A stretch of 64,000 nucleotides of DNA. It comes from Congeria kusceri. Lineage: Eukaryota > Mollusca > Bivalvia > Myida > Dreissenidae. The stretch lies in contig JAPFQT010000163.1 of assembly GCA_027627225.1 (NCBI GenBank), forward strand, positions 417,475-481,474, read 5' to 3'. A program made the translations under genes and the position numbers. The notes beneath the pieces are model-generated. The model saw only the letters and a list, made by a program, of their open reading frames with translations, searched no databases and was not told where the DNA came from. Each line of letters opens with the position of its first letter. Position 1 is the first letter of the stretch. Of this stretch, positions 24,051-35,589 are shown in pieces.

Positions 24051-24260
24051 CCATGACATTCATATGCAGTATCAAATATGTAAACATTACCAGTCGTATA
24101 TCTGAATGCCTGGAATTGTTACTTAAAAGCAGCGACATAAACAATTACAATCAGTTTGTCACATGCTCGTACGAGTATGTTACCGTACTATGTCTAATTC
24201 AACTACTACTTCTACTGCTACTCCTTAACCAAGACAACAATAACTTTCACTAATACTATT
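24050..24260 (+). repeat. Core repeat of the triplet domain (copy 4, intact)
   Basis: Reads 'cgtatatctgaatgcctgga', 'cgacataaacaattacaatc' and 'gagtatgttaccgtactatg'. This copy lacks the foldback insertion and so serves as an empty site for the one at 14864-15687. Confidence 0.75.
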
Positions 24261-24740
24261 TTACCGCAACAACTATCGCTACTACAACTACGGAAGAACT
24301 ACTTAAAACACTACCACTACCACTTCTACTACTCTTACGAACACTATTAACACTATTAACACTAACACAACCATCACTTCTACTCCTCCAATTAATATTA
24401 ATACTTTCAACACTACCACTACTACTAACACAGGCATAACCACTTCTGCAATTCCTCCAACTACTATTTACTCCACCACCACACTACTGCTTCTCCTCCG
24501 ACTGCTACTAACACTACCACTACCATTACTACTACTCCTACCCATACTACTAATCCTACTTCTACCATTTTCCATACCACTGCTACTACTACTACCACTA
24601 CTACCACAACTATTACTACTACCACTGCTACTACTTCTACTGCAACTGCTACTACTTTTACTACTACTACTACTTTTAGTGGTTTGAGAGGGGTAGTAGC
24701 AGTGTTGGTGATATTGTAACACAGTAGAAGTAGTAGTAGC

Positions 24741-24803
<63 letters not shown>

Positions 24804-24810
24804 CGTTGTC
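24260..24810 (+). repeat. Degenerate ACT array switching to AGT near 24.70 kb
   Basis: ACT-type triplets run to about 24680. After 'ggtttgagaggggtagtagc' the plus strand becomes AGT (24722-24805). This is a second orientation switch. Confidence 0.85.
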
Positions 24811-25104
24811 GTACTCATAGTAGTATGGAGGCTTGAGTATGAAATGCAACCTGTATCAAAGACGTATATCACTGTTGACTATAACAAATTTCAGCATGAA
24901 TATTTTGAATACATCTCGATATTAAAATCTAATTTATTGTTCTTGTGAATGAATAATTGCTCGTCTTTATAACAACATTATAGTGATAATCGATACGGAC
25001 ATAACAATTTGGAACACCTCATTTTGTTTTACATTCTGTACACTATTTTAAATATCTACATGTACATCACTACAAGGTGTTTGCAACTAAAGCCGGCTAT
25101 ATTT

Positions 25105-25190
25105 CTGTCGAAAAACTACTACTACTACTACTACTTCTACTTATACTACTACTTCTACTTCTATTACTACTACTACTACTACTTTTACTT

Positions 25191-25253
<63 letters not shown>

Positions 25254-25255
25254 TT
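25105..25255 (+). repeat. (ACT)n array, about 150 bp
   Basis: 'ctactact' units with 'ttct' interruptions, pure at the 3' end. The Tyr-, Leu- and Ser-only frames are artefacts. Confidence 0.9.
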
Positions 25256-25762
25256 GTATAGAAATGTGCAAAATATAAATTCATAATGCGTATCTTTCTT
25301 CACGCCTTATACCAGTCATAGGATCAGATCTGATGCGTTGTCAAATCCGGTAAGGAATCTCCACCATAAAGAGGAACATAACATAAGCAACTAATGCAAT
25401 TTTTATTGTACATATTGGAATACGTGTATTAATATTAAAATTACGACATGCTCATATAGTTTTGTGTTCATATAATATATATGTTTATTTTAGTTAGCTT
25501 CATAGAAAAATAATTATTGTTGAGCCTTCAAATGCTTCTATGGTATTTTGACCTCATATCGAACAAATGTTTTTATCTTACGTGTCCCCGTGCATGCTAT
25601 TCTCAGCAGTATATATTCTTTTAAAACGCTATCGCGAAAAAAGTGTAAAAGTTAATATGTGTATGGTTGAAAATCACTACGCACATTACAAGAACTAACC
25701 ATTCAGTTTCCATTCACTTTAATTTTGATATATGAATTACTGGATACATTTAAACTGATAAT

Positions 25763-26386
25763 TTAAGTAAGGCTTCAGCCACACATTCCCGAATATGGCT
25801 CCCGACAGCGTCCCGACAGCGCTACGATACAAATAGCATATGATAAAAAAGTCGGGTATCGGGACGCTGTCGGGAGCTGTCTGGACGCTATCGGAACGCT
25901 GTCCTGAGAATCTGGAATCATTGGGACATGTTCCGCGTGATCGGCCAAGCACTCCGGACAGTTAAGGTTTTCCCTTAACATTTGAGTCGGAAAAATATCC
26001 GGTGGAACAGGAATGATATTGCATAATCATATATATACTGATATCACGTTTGGTGTATATATCGTGTGTGTTGTGATTGTTTGTGTGCATTTGTCATTCA
26101 TCGACATAATTTTCACCGACCACTATTAATGCTTCCCGATTATGGCTCCTAACAGAGCCCAGACAGCGCTACGAAACAAATAATAAAAAAGTCGAGTATG
26201 CCCTGATGCTGTCGGGAGCTATCAGGGCATTGTCGGGACTCTGTCGGATCGCATTCGGGAAAATGCGGGACTCTGTCGAGACGATGTCGTGACCATAATC
26301 GATCTTTGGATCAAAAATTGAATTTTGGGACCCTGTCGGCTCAAGAACGGCAGGAAAAATCGGAATGTGTGACTGAGGCTTAAAGG
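25763..26386. mobile_element. Inverted-repeat element(s) with TTAA flanks and internal duplication
   Basis: The left end 'ggcttcagccacacattcc' (about 25770) matches the reverse complement of the right end 'ggaatgtgtgactgaggc' (26361-26379). TTAA lies just outside both ends (25763-25766 and 26380-26383), as expected for piggyBac- or Kolobok-like insertions. Inside, a segment starting 'cccgaatatggctcccgaca' (about 25788) recurs at about 26135 as 'cccgattatggctcctaaca', so the interior is duplicated or two copies are nested. Short Arg/Ser-rich frames here are not genes. Confidence 0.65.
25799..25876. repeat. Perfect 18-bp inverted repeat (hairpin) inside the element
   Basis: 25799-25816 (ctcccgacagcgtcccga) is perfectly complementary to 25859-25876, with a 42-nt loop. 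It is GC-rich in an AT-rich region and would form a stable stem. Confidence 0.85.
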
Positions 26387-27040
26387 ACACAATATCTTAT
26401 TCACTTAAATACATCGCATATTATCTTGGTATGTCTTACTCTTCCGTGCCGTGTCTTAAAGTTACCTTATAAATATAATATATACTCATACAATTTCCGT
26501 AACGTAATACTTTTCTGTTCATTTCTTTGCAATACATATGGTTGTTTTTAATGTGTGCATCACATAGCGTTAAAATAGACATGATAGCAGTCGAGAGGTA
26601 AGCTTTTATAAATTACAAACTTTTAATCGTAGGTTGAAGACCTAGAGGGGGCACAACTTTTTTCTCTTGTGTTTTCTTTTCAAGACAACATGTATTATTT
26701 TGTTTTTTCCAAATGCTTCAGTTTGTGGAGCAAGATTTTTAAAACATGTTCCAAAACTAACATGTTAGATTTAGACTACACTAATTCGTAAACAAGCTCT
26801 TGTAATAGTCCAACATATAAAAGAACAACATCTTGGCGATCAGTCATTTATGCATTACGTATAAAAAAGATATTGAACAAAGCGAAGTTGTGTTATTAAA
26901 TAAGTGTACCTAGTAGTAAGAAAATGACTAAAACACCTTTATAAATATATAAAAATAAAATAACTAAATATAACAAAAAATATATGTATGTAAATAAGTC
27001 ATATAATTATGCTCCTCCTAGTCCTTCTATTTTCGTTTGT
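26386..27040. other. No feature identified
   Basis: AT-rich sequence between repeats. Confidence 0.35.
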
Positions 27041-27046
27041 TGTTAT

Positions 27047-27050
27047 ATTA

Positions 27051-27088
<38 letters not shown>

Positions 27089-27260
27089 TAATAATAATAA
27101 TATTATTAATAACAATAATTAAAGTAGTAAAACTTATCGATTATTATGAACATAACATTTGTGGCTTGTTAGTTTAATTGTTGCATTCGCAATAATAATA
27201 ACATTAATAATAATAATATAAAAAAAACATAATTATAATAATATTATTATTATTGATATT
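27047..27260 (+). repeat. AAT/ATT microsatellite
   Basis: (AAT)n at about 27050-27090 and mixed AAT/ATT tracts up to 27255. They directly abut the LINE-end fragment that follows. Confidence 0.85.
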
Positions 27261-27261
27261 A

Positions 27262-27363
27262 ATAAAAACAACCGGAAATGCGGGGTGTTATATATAAATA
27301 TATAATTATAATAACAGTTCAGGAAGCATGACACGGTGGAAAGAGTATAAAATAGTATTTTGT

Positions 27364-27365
<2 letters not shown>
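27262..27365 (-). mobile_element. LINE 3'-end fragment, minus strand
   Basis: The reverse complement contains 'ccgtgtcatgcttcctg' and 'aacaccccgcatttccggtt', then (AAT)n. This matches the ends at 18.3 and 19.1 kb, and again the microsatellite is at the element's 3' side. Confidence 0.7.
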
Positions 27366-27398
<33 letters not shown>

Positions 27399-27841
27399 AT
27401 TATAATAATATTAACGAATTAGAAATATTATTATGATGATTGTCTAAAAAATGCATTATTATCATTATTATTATAATTATTTTTACTATTATTATAATTA
27501 TTATGATTAAAATTATTATTATTATAAAACACAATTATAATAATAATCAATTAGTATTATTATCATTATCGAAAAAAATATTATTATTATTATCAAAAAT
27601 GTACATTATTACTATTATTTTTATTATTATTATTATTATATGTTGTGATGTCGTTATTTTTGTCAAGTTTATTATTCAAATAAATGTATTATGATTGCTA
27701 TAATAATTATTTAATTTAATAAAAGAATCGTGTAAATGATAATATAGCAAAAATTATTGAAATAATTGTTTCTGCAGCAACAACAACAAACTGATTGTCT
27801 ACTACTCTTTACAAGCAAATTTGTTAATGTTATACAACAAC

Positions 27842-27894
<53 letters not shown>

Positions 27895-27910
27895 TAATAA
27901 TAATAAATAC

Positions 27911-27951
<41 letters not shown>

Positions 27952-28027
27952 TGCATGCATTAATAAAATATTATAAAGTTTAGTTAATTGTTAACATCAT
28001 CTTTCTCATTTTTATTAATATTATTAA

Positions 28028-28075
<48 letters not shown>

Positions 28076-28090
28076 TATTATTCAATAACA
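27366..28090 (+). repeat. Mixed ATT/AAT microsatellite field
   Basis: There are long (AAT)n at about 27838-27955 and (ATT)n at about 28020-28083, with irregular ATT sequence between. Confidence 0.85.
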
Positions 28091-28190
28091 CCAGCACTCT
28101 GATTGTACTCTTAAAATTATCTACAATCCATCAATTGCTTGATTGCGTTACATGACCAGTTGCGGGGCGTTATATATTATATATACAGAC
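28085..28190 (-). mobile_element. Possible diverged LINE 3'-end fragment
   Basis: 'gttacatgaccagttgcggg' followed by 'gcgttatatatt' resembles 'gtaatgagccggaaatacgg' followed by 'ggtgttatttat' at 19.07 kb. ATT repeat lies on the expected side. It is more diverged than the other copies. Confidence 0.4.
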
Positions 28191-28260
28191 ACCCCAGAGC
28201 AAGGTTTTATATCGTCGCCACATAACTAGGTCTTCTACAGACACCCCACAATAGGGGGAA

Positions 28261-28263
<3 letters not shown>

Positions 28264-28328
<65 letters not shown>
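28264..28328. repeat. (TA)n microsatellite, about 65 bp
   Basis: Uninterrupted alternating TA after the paired motif 'cagacacccc' (about 28186 and 28230). Confidence 0.95.
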
Positions 28329-28329
<1 letters not shown>

Positions 28330-28331
<2 letters not shown>

Positions 28332-28799
28332 CTTATTTGTTATTGAAAATGTGTTTAATGGTAAACATTTATTCTTGTTTTGTTTCCGAATATATTCAAA
28401 GTGTTATAAAGTCAAGTATACTTACAAAATCTATGTCCACGTTTTAGAAGAAATACAATCACAATTATTCTTTTCAAAATCATCATTTTCTTTTTTCATT
28501 GTTAATTCACAATCCTTAGATTTATTTCGTCAACATACACCGGTAACCTTCGGCTTACAATTACGATCAAACAAAAGTAATTATATGTAGATTTTTTCTA
28601 TGAATGACTAAATTGACAATCACAATAAGTTTTACAGGAATTTTTTTCAACAATAAAGAATTGGTACTCACCAGTTTCAGTAATTAATAATGAAGAAACT
28701 CATTTCGAATTGTTAATATTATTTTCTTATAATTAAATTTGTTATTAAGAATCAGGCATGTCAAAGGTATAGCTAAAATAGATTCGAGGCCTTTCTGTG
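28330..28799. other. No gene identified
   Basis: A 79-codon frame at 28351 shows no motif, signal peptide or splice context. Confidence 0.35.
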
Positions 28800-29312
28800 T
28801 TAAAGGGATTATGTCATCGAAACATTGGCTTCCCATAGCACTGTGAATTATTTTATTTGATAGAAATGCGCTTTACAAAGACATGTGCATTAAATGAATA
28901 AAAACTTATAAAATAAACAATGAGATATTTGATAAAAACACATAAGCAAAAAGTCTGAAAAAATTAAAACCCCATGCGAGTATCGAACTCATGACTTCGG
29001 AGCCATACGAAGATATGAAAGTAGTGCATGCGATTTAACCAACTGCGCTATCATGGTTGGCAAGAAGTCGTGTGTAAGCTAAGGTGGTACAAAAAGCAAA
29101 CAATTCTGAAGTGAAAATGTAAACAGGAAAAGGGCCAAACAAACACAACCCATATTATAAATTGATTTTTATCTCAGAATGCGTATACTCTTTTCCCATT
29201 ACATATACTCTGTTTGAGCCGTTATAATATGCCAGTATTAATATCTAAATTCCATTTTCTTCTTTAAGAAATTGCCCCGTTAAGGTCCATTTCGTTGACA
29301 TAGTCCCTTTAA
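28800..29312. mobile_element. TTAA-flanked MITE with 23-bp inverted ends and a tRNA-like insert (copy 1)
   Basis: The left end 'ttaaagggattatgtcatcg' and the right end 'gttgacatagtccctttaa' are inverted repeats with TTAA at the extreme ends. About 513 bp long with no gene. It holds a minus-strand tRNA-like segment (28966-29057). A diverged sister copy follows at 29978-30481. Confidence 0.75.
28966..29057 (-). other. tRNA-like segment inside the MITE
   Basis: On the minus strand 'tagcgcagttggttaa' fits the internal A box and 'gagttcgatactc' fits the B box of RNA polymerase III promoters, about 55 nt apart. The matching segment at 30.15 kb has the same boxes, so the tRNA-like part was inside the ancestral element. 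A normal cloverleaf and anticodon could not be confirmed, so I do not call a functional tRNA. Confidence 0.55.
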
Positions 29313-29977
29313 GTGTACACATGTGAGATAGCCGCAACAGTGAAAATAGTATTAGATTATATAAAAATGTAAACCAAGAAATAATAATAATGTACATGCG
29401 GTATTAATAAGTGTGTGTTGTGTAGTATAATTCAAACAGTTTCGCGTGCCTTGTGAAAAACTATGGTTTAAATACGTTTCAAACAAATCTGTGTCCAATA
29501 TTTTCTACTTTTATTTAAATGGCTGTAAAAAATATGTTAGGCAATATAAGTTTGTGATAAAGTATCTGACAAAAGATATGTGTCTGATACGATATTGTGT
29601 CGCAATCAACCATAATGTAAACAAAATGGCCGTCGACATTTCGGAGAACAATAGTGTGTTTAATACAATATGCTACATGTTTATACTTTCAGTTTCTGAT
29701 AATTATAGTGATATAGTTAATATTTTTGTATGCAAAAAGGCAACATTGTTTAAGCAAATACATTTTTATTTTCTCTGATTGGTCAATGCTCAACAGAAAC
29801 ATCAACCTGTATGATAATATGTGTGTCTTTGTGTCTGTGTCTGTTTGTATGTCTGTCTGTCGAAATGTTGGCTTTAAATGAAACGACATTTGTTTTGCTG
29901 TGCTTGTTCTTTGTCTGCCTTTAACGAATATTTTGATCTGCTATGCATATCGTTGTTACGTTCCTTCTAAATACTGA
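29313..29977. other. No gene supported
   Basis: The 110-codon frame at 29446-29778 is AT-rich with no motif. It overlaps an unrelated minus-strand frame. Nothing else was seen. Confidence 0.4.
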
Positions 29978-30481
29978 ATAAATGGACGTTGTCAACGAAA
30001 AATTGGCTTCCTGTTGCACTATAAATTATATTAAATGTTAGAAATGCGTTATACTAAGACATATACATTAAATAAAGAAAACAAATTACATACAGATACA
30101 TGTATTTGATAAAATGAAATCAGGAAAAATGATGGACAAAAATAAAAACCCCAGCGGGTATCGAACTCAAGACTTAGGAGCCATACGAAGAAATAACAGA
30201 AGACAGCACTTAAACCAACTTCTCTTTGCTGCTTTGTAAGGTTTCATCTGTTACCTATAGTTTCACAAAATACTAACAATTATGAAGTCAAAATGTAAAC
30301 ATGGAAAGAGCCAAACAAACACTATTTTAAATTAATGTTTATCTGAGAATGCGAAAACTCTTTTCCCATCATATACACCTTATTTCAACAGTTATTATAT
30401 GCTAATTTTGATATCTTAATTTCAGATTGTTTTTCAGACATTACCCCCTGAAGTCCCTTCTTGTTGACAAAGTCCCTTTAA
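29978..30481. mobile_element. TTAA-flanked MITE, diverged copy 2
   Basis: The right end 'gttgacaaagtccctttaa' is intact. The left end is eroded ('aatggacgttgtcaacgaaa'). The order of internal landmarks matches copy 1: 'attggcttcc', 'tagaaatgcg', 'gtatcgaactca', 'ggagccatacgaag', 'ctcttttcccat'. Confidence 0.7.
30150..30235 (-). other. tRNA-like segment inside MITE copy 2
   Basis: The minus strand reads 'gaagttggtttaagtgc' near the A-box position and 'gagttcgatacccgc' at the B box. It is homologous to the segment at 28966-29057. Confidence 0.5.
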
Positions 30482-30554
30482 AGAGATGCGCCTCTAAAAT
30501 TGCAAATAATTTGTTTTCAACGCTTTTTCTTCCTAACAACTTATCACACTTCAA

Positions 30555-30646
30555 TTTGGGATTAATGATTAATACCAAGCCAAGTTTGGGATTAATGATT
30601 AATACCAAGCCAAGTTTGGGATTAATGATAAATACCAAGCCAAGTT
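30555..30646 (+). repeat. 30-bp tandem repeat, three copies
   Basis: The unit 'gggattaatgattaatacca' plus 'agccaagttt' is repeated three times with one change. It gives a LGLMINTKPS frame repeat, which is an artefact. Confidence 0.9.
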
Positions 30647-33600
30647 TTTCAGAATTTAATGTCATCATGTTCTGTTCCAATATTTTTCAAACGCGTTGTG
30701 GCCCTTTATTTGTTTGCACTTCCTCAGTGTCAACCTTTGTCAGATTTGTGACACTTCGTATACAAGTTCAGTAACCTACTTAGTTCAGTAACCTACCTAG
30801 TTGTGCATAGTATTATTGTGTTCATATCCAAAGACTCTTGAAACAAAAATGGCCCTTTAAAACCGGTCACCTTGCTTCTCTACTTTTTTCTTTTTATCCT
30901 ATTACTCCAGTCGAATCGGATCAGATAACAGCCCATCCTAACAACCCATTGTATAAACTTAGGTTTTATCCGATCGCTATTTTAGCTCACGTTTGTTCGA
31001 TCGTTATATTTAGAACGCTATTTATTTAAATATGACGTCATACCAAACGATGACGTTTGTAGTGAACAAAAACCAAGTGTTAAAACTGGGAAACCAAAGT
31101 TATTTTTAGCATAGCATAAGAAGATAAAGTGACTATTAGGTGATTGTTGGATAAAGATGAAGTTTATCATGATTGGCACGAAGCATTTGAGCGCTCGGCA
31201 AGCCTCGCACTTATCTGGTTTTAAGCCTCGCATTATAAACTCTATCAAACATTCTCTATTTAAGTATTTTAGATAATATAAAGGTGTGGGTTACTGATCT
31301 GCCGCCAATGTTACATTGTCCCAATGAAGTTTGTCTGGAGTTATTGCCCTTTAAGGACTTCGATGCTGCTTATATGCATTTGTTATCCATAACACATCGT
31401 CTGATATTAATTAATTTAATGATGAAACCTTGCCTAGTGGCGCATGTCGTCAGATCGTTCCTTTAATTATTTAATAGAGATAGTCCTTTGTTTATATGTG
31501 ATTGTCCCTGTGGTGCTTGGTATGAAAATAATGATAATAAAAATACAACTTCGTTCTCGAAAAATCAGGCATAATTGATGAATTATATGAATTTTCTGAC
31601 ACAAACATGTTTAAATAATATTTTATGTGTGATGAACTTACATATTTACATACTGCAATATAAACATCAACTTAACAACGCTAAATAAAATGCTATATCT
31701 ATATATATATATACGACACATTAAGATACAAACCATCGCAAACCAAAACAATGTGTCCCTATGTGTTGTCAATATAAATTATCAAAACGAATTAGATTGC
31801 AATTTTATAACGGGACATTAACATCATCATAAATGTGCCGTGTCACAATATTTGGCTGCGATGCATATTTATTAACTGTTCTACAGTACACCATTTGTTC
31901 CCATTCCAAGTGAGAAAAGCACATTGTTTGTGTTATGTTAGATCAAATATTTTACGAATATCTGTTACTTTGTATACCAAATCATGTTCTAAATTTTTTG
32001 TTCTTTTTAACTCCGAAGTATAAAACTGTTGTTTTTTTATATATAAATAATGGTGCGCTTATTCAACACCTGAGCCTATTTCGGTAAACATATATGGACA
32101 ACACTTCAATAAAAGTACTAACCACTATAAAATATATAAAGTATAAAGTACACAATTGTGTTTGACTCATTTCATTCACTGGAACAGTTTACCAGCCTTC
32201 GTAACTCTTCTTCTATGAGAGTAGCTATGTTTGCAAAACTATATTAGTGCAATATTACGTGAATCACATTTTAAGATGTAATCATTGTGTTGCACGTTTG
32301 GTGCGTGTGCATATATGTTCATTGCATATAGGCAATATATAGCTAATCTGGTTTAAATCATCAGTGCACTCAATGCCCTTGTGATCTACACACTTACTCG
32401 GAACTTGGTAATTTCCTGAAAACGACCCGTCTCCTGGGCATTTTTAATAGATTATGACGCCGAGTTAATTGAGATGTTAATGTTCAGCGGTTTATTTACA
32501 TTATATATGGAGCAGGTGTTTTGGTCGAACTCGTGAATGCAATATGTTTCTTACGAGACACATCCAGCGAGTTACTAAAATCAAATGTGATGCATTTTCT
32601 TAGAAATATCAATACTTTCGGTTTTAGTTTCAATTCACAAAGAATAGGAAATCATCACTTTTCTACATAGAGCAGACTTGACATTCATGTATCTTGAAAT
32701 AAAGAAATCTAGTGTGCAACGCCAGAAGATAGTATCACTTTACTATATTATTACTGGTGTCTGATTTTCAATTATTCTTACGGATGTACAAAGAGATTTG
32801 TGTTGCTAACATGCATTTTTAGCTAAAGAGGGACAGTCTGATATTTTATAGAATGATTGAAGTCTATTTCGTTACCCATTAAACACGTTTTATATAACAT
32901 AAAAAAACATCGGCATCAATTCAAACAAGTTCTCTTATCAAAACACGTACATATATTTTATTCTGTCGATACAGACCCGTTTATCCTACAGCATCGGCAA
33001 CATTCGTTTTTGAATGATCAAATAAGGGCTGCACATGCGTCATCAATCAATATCATTCTTCTAGATGCTGTGTATACATGTATTCAATAGTTCACTGCGC
33101 ATCTAAGTATTATTTTAATTTAAAATTTCTCTCTTAATATTCATTTCTAAAAACAGGTTAATCTCAACATGTAGAAAATATACTGACATCATTAGAATCA
33201 TTAGATGGTTTTACATTATGATTTTCGTACACATTTATACAGTTCCTCTTTGATGCTTTGATACGCATTGCCAGCAAAAAGTGCACATGCGAATAAATAT
33301 TTTTAGTTTTACCACAACCATAACAATACGCAACTGGGCAATTGAAGTTACTATTCTAAATTGTGATAGCTTTGCATTTACTTTCCTGTTGTTGGTTTTT
33401 ACATTTCTTTTCGATTAAGTACAAGCTATGTATTTCTGTTGAGACGTTGGAACTGCACGCATTTATTTACTATTAAAATATCTTACGGAATTCTTTCGTA
33501 TGAAATAATAATGTTTATAATAGCTATGATAAATGTTGATAAATGTTGTTGTATGTAAGTTTTTCAGATTGTTTCTATTTAGTCTTTCGTTCCCATAATT

Positions 33601-33670
33601 TTGCTATGTCAGAGGTGAATGCCATTCAGAATAATTTAACCATTGCATTGTAATGTCATTTATGGATTTG
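30647..33670. other. About 3 kb without a supported gene
   Basis: AT-rich sequence. Short frames at 30838, 31018, 31284, 31835 and 32857 have no motifs, splice signals or recognisable similarity. Confidence 0.4.
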
Positions 33671-33773
33671 TTTTTGTTGTTTTTTGTTTTGCAGTGATTT
33701 GTTTTGTCTTTGGTATTGGATTATAAAATAGCAATTTTCCTATTAAAATAATTAGACTTCAATTTTCTGCACA

Positions 33774-34047
33774 GGAACATCCACTGATGGAAAAAAGGTG
33801 TTGTCTCCAACAACGGCCCAAGTTTTGTGCACGTTTGGCAATTGCTGTGGGCCATTAATATTTTACAGAAGATACAATGAAGTGTACTTTAGCATGATTT
33901 ATGCTTTATTTCATGCTTTGCCGGCAGTCACTTGGTGTGTAATATATCGGTTATTCCCAGACTTTTAGCAGACGTCACCAATGGAAATGTGATACTGTCC
34001 AATATGAATTTGTGTTTTCAGCGAAGTTGTAAACATTTCCTATGACG
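33774..34047 (+). pseudogene. Decayed paralogue of the Ig-like exon at 38.2 kb
   Basis: After the acceptor 'ttttctgcacag' the frame reads KVLSPTTAQVLCTFGNCCGP then LIFYRRYNEVYFS. This is parallel to KMVSETTLEISCTFNTKADG and FVKFYRRFEDVQFW in the intact exon. At DNA level 'ccactgatggaa' is shared exactly. The frame ends at a TAG (33967-33969). Beyond it KCDTVQYEFVF is visible in another frame (compare KCDQLQC), and the end 'tatgacggtaaatg' parallels 'aatcacggtaagg'. The region is about 70 nt shorter than its sister. It looks like a duplicated exon that has lost its frame. Confidence 0.6.
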
Positions 34048-34820
34048 GTAAATGTGTTTCAATACTTGTAAATGTTTGAGGAGTCATAAGTCGATATGGT
34101 CGGCGCATTCATTTAAATTATGACCGATGGATTTATTGTTAAGTACTTCAGAATAGTAGCATAAGATGGTTCGTATTACGCAGTGTGATGTTTTTTAAAG
34201 GTGAATTTAAGTTATTTCAAAACCTTTCAAATGTGGTTTGCACACTTGGGAAATAAGTTTGGTTATTATGCTGGAAAAGATACAATTTCGTTGATATTAA
34301 ATGGTCGTGTGCCCGAAACAAAATACAACTGTTACATATAATAATTTACCGGAGATAAAATATATCAGCCACACTTGTTGGTGCTGTGTTTTAATACTAC
34401 TAAAAACATTTGTTTCGATAATACTTCTTTCTGCTATAATACTTAAATTTTCAGTTCCAATAATAAAATTGCTGTTAGCGCATTCATGGAAGTTAAATCT
34501 TAATAGATGTCTGTTTTGCAGCGTTAGGTCTGATATATTTAATTTCAGACGAAACTAGTGCTCCCCCCTGTATAAGTAACACATTGAAAGTGATACAATA
34601 AATGACGAATCCTCTCTATGTCATTTTGTATATACACATTTCTATCAGCCTAAAAAGCACTACTTAAAGTACAAGTTTATATATATTAATATAAACATTC
34701 AGTATATTTAAACTGTCAAAGTTCAAGTGTACCTTAAACAGATATTTACTTATTCAAATTATCCCTTGTCCAATCATATGTTTGCCTAAAGTTCTCATAA
34801 TTAGACAATTGCTGCATTTC
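34048..34820. other. No feature identified
   Basis: The 85-codon frame at 34301 has one hydrophobic stretch but no other support. Confidence 0.3.
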
Positions 34821-35110
34821 ACATAAAATCACAACTTCCGGTTCCACGCCAGGGCCCACACGTCTTGTGACTACTTCCGGTTACACATCCCGTCCACCAC
34901 ATTCGGATACTACTTCCAATACTACGTCCCTGTCCTCATTTTCGGTGACGAGTGTCCCCGGTTTGCTGTCCTGGGACACAGCTTGTCGATTACTAATATT
35001 TTCATCCTCAATATGTGACCATTGAGTTTGATGTTTACGAAGATTAAACACCACTATGACACCGTCTTCCCAATGTCGTTGTTTTGAAGTACATCTGTTC
35101 AAGGTGCAAA
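34800..35110 (-). other. Possible coding remnant, minus strand
   Basis: The minus strand is open for 73 codons (from about 35102) reading HWEDGVIVVFNLRKHQTQW, then an acidic segment. A stop follows, and the frame continues beyond it with repeated PEVV motifs. The plus strand is also open with a Thr/Ser-rich sequence. The region is more GC-rich than its flanks. I do not recognise it, and either strand could be chance. Confidence 0.25.
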
Positions 35111-35534
35111 ACGGGTGGCCACTCTACGATATCAGAGAGCTGGTCGCACACGTAAGTAGGTAATTAAGGCTGGTTTGTGGTATTTAATCTTTACAAACCT
35201 CAAACCTAAGTATCGAGGTCGTTTTTGCAACTTTTAAAAGCACTAATTATGCGTTTGGATGACGTTAATGATTCATCAAAGTTTTGGGGCATTAACATTT
35301 TTGATAGTTCAATTTATAACCTAAATGTTGATACCAAATGTATCCATATTTAAATCTAACACCATGTAACCTAACGAAATGAAAAAAATAAACATCCAGT
35401 GTTTTTTCTATTAATATGTTATTTACGCGTTTTATCTGCTTTGGAGTACTTTTTGAAGCATTTTAATATACTAATAAAATTTCCTAACGCGTCACATATT
35501 CAAAGCTTCCTTTAATGCACATGAAAACGCATTT

Positions 35535-35583
35535 AAAGAACAAGAGTGTGTTTCTTTGGACACGGTGACCACTCTTGTTCTTT
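35535..35583. repeat. 14-bp perfect inverted repeat
   Basis: aaagaacaagagtg (35535-35548) pairs with cactcttgttcttt (35570-35583) across 21 nt. It is a plausible MITE tip or hairpin. Confidence 0.7.
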
Positions 35584-35589
35584 CCATGT

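Noticed and set aside
22451..24105. Very long open frames (288-359 codons) on both strands
   Set aside because: They consist of Ser/Gly, Val or Leu/Pro repeats from 18-bp and 3-bp units. All frames stay open because unit length is a multiple of 3.
29446..29778. 110-codon plus-strand frame
   Set aside because: No domain, signal sequence or splice signals; typical of AT-rich sequence by chance.
33661..33700. Possible signal peptide before the decayed Ig-like exon (MDLFLLFFVLQ)
   Set aside because: It hits a stop at once and is T-rich by composition; no donor in a usable phase was seen.
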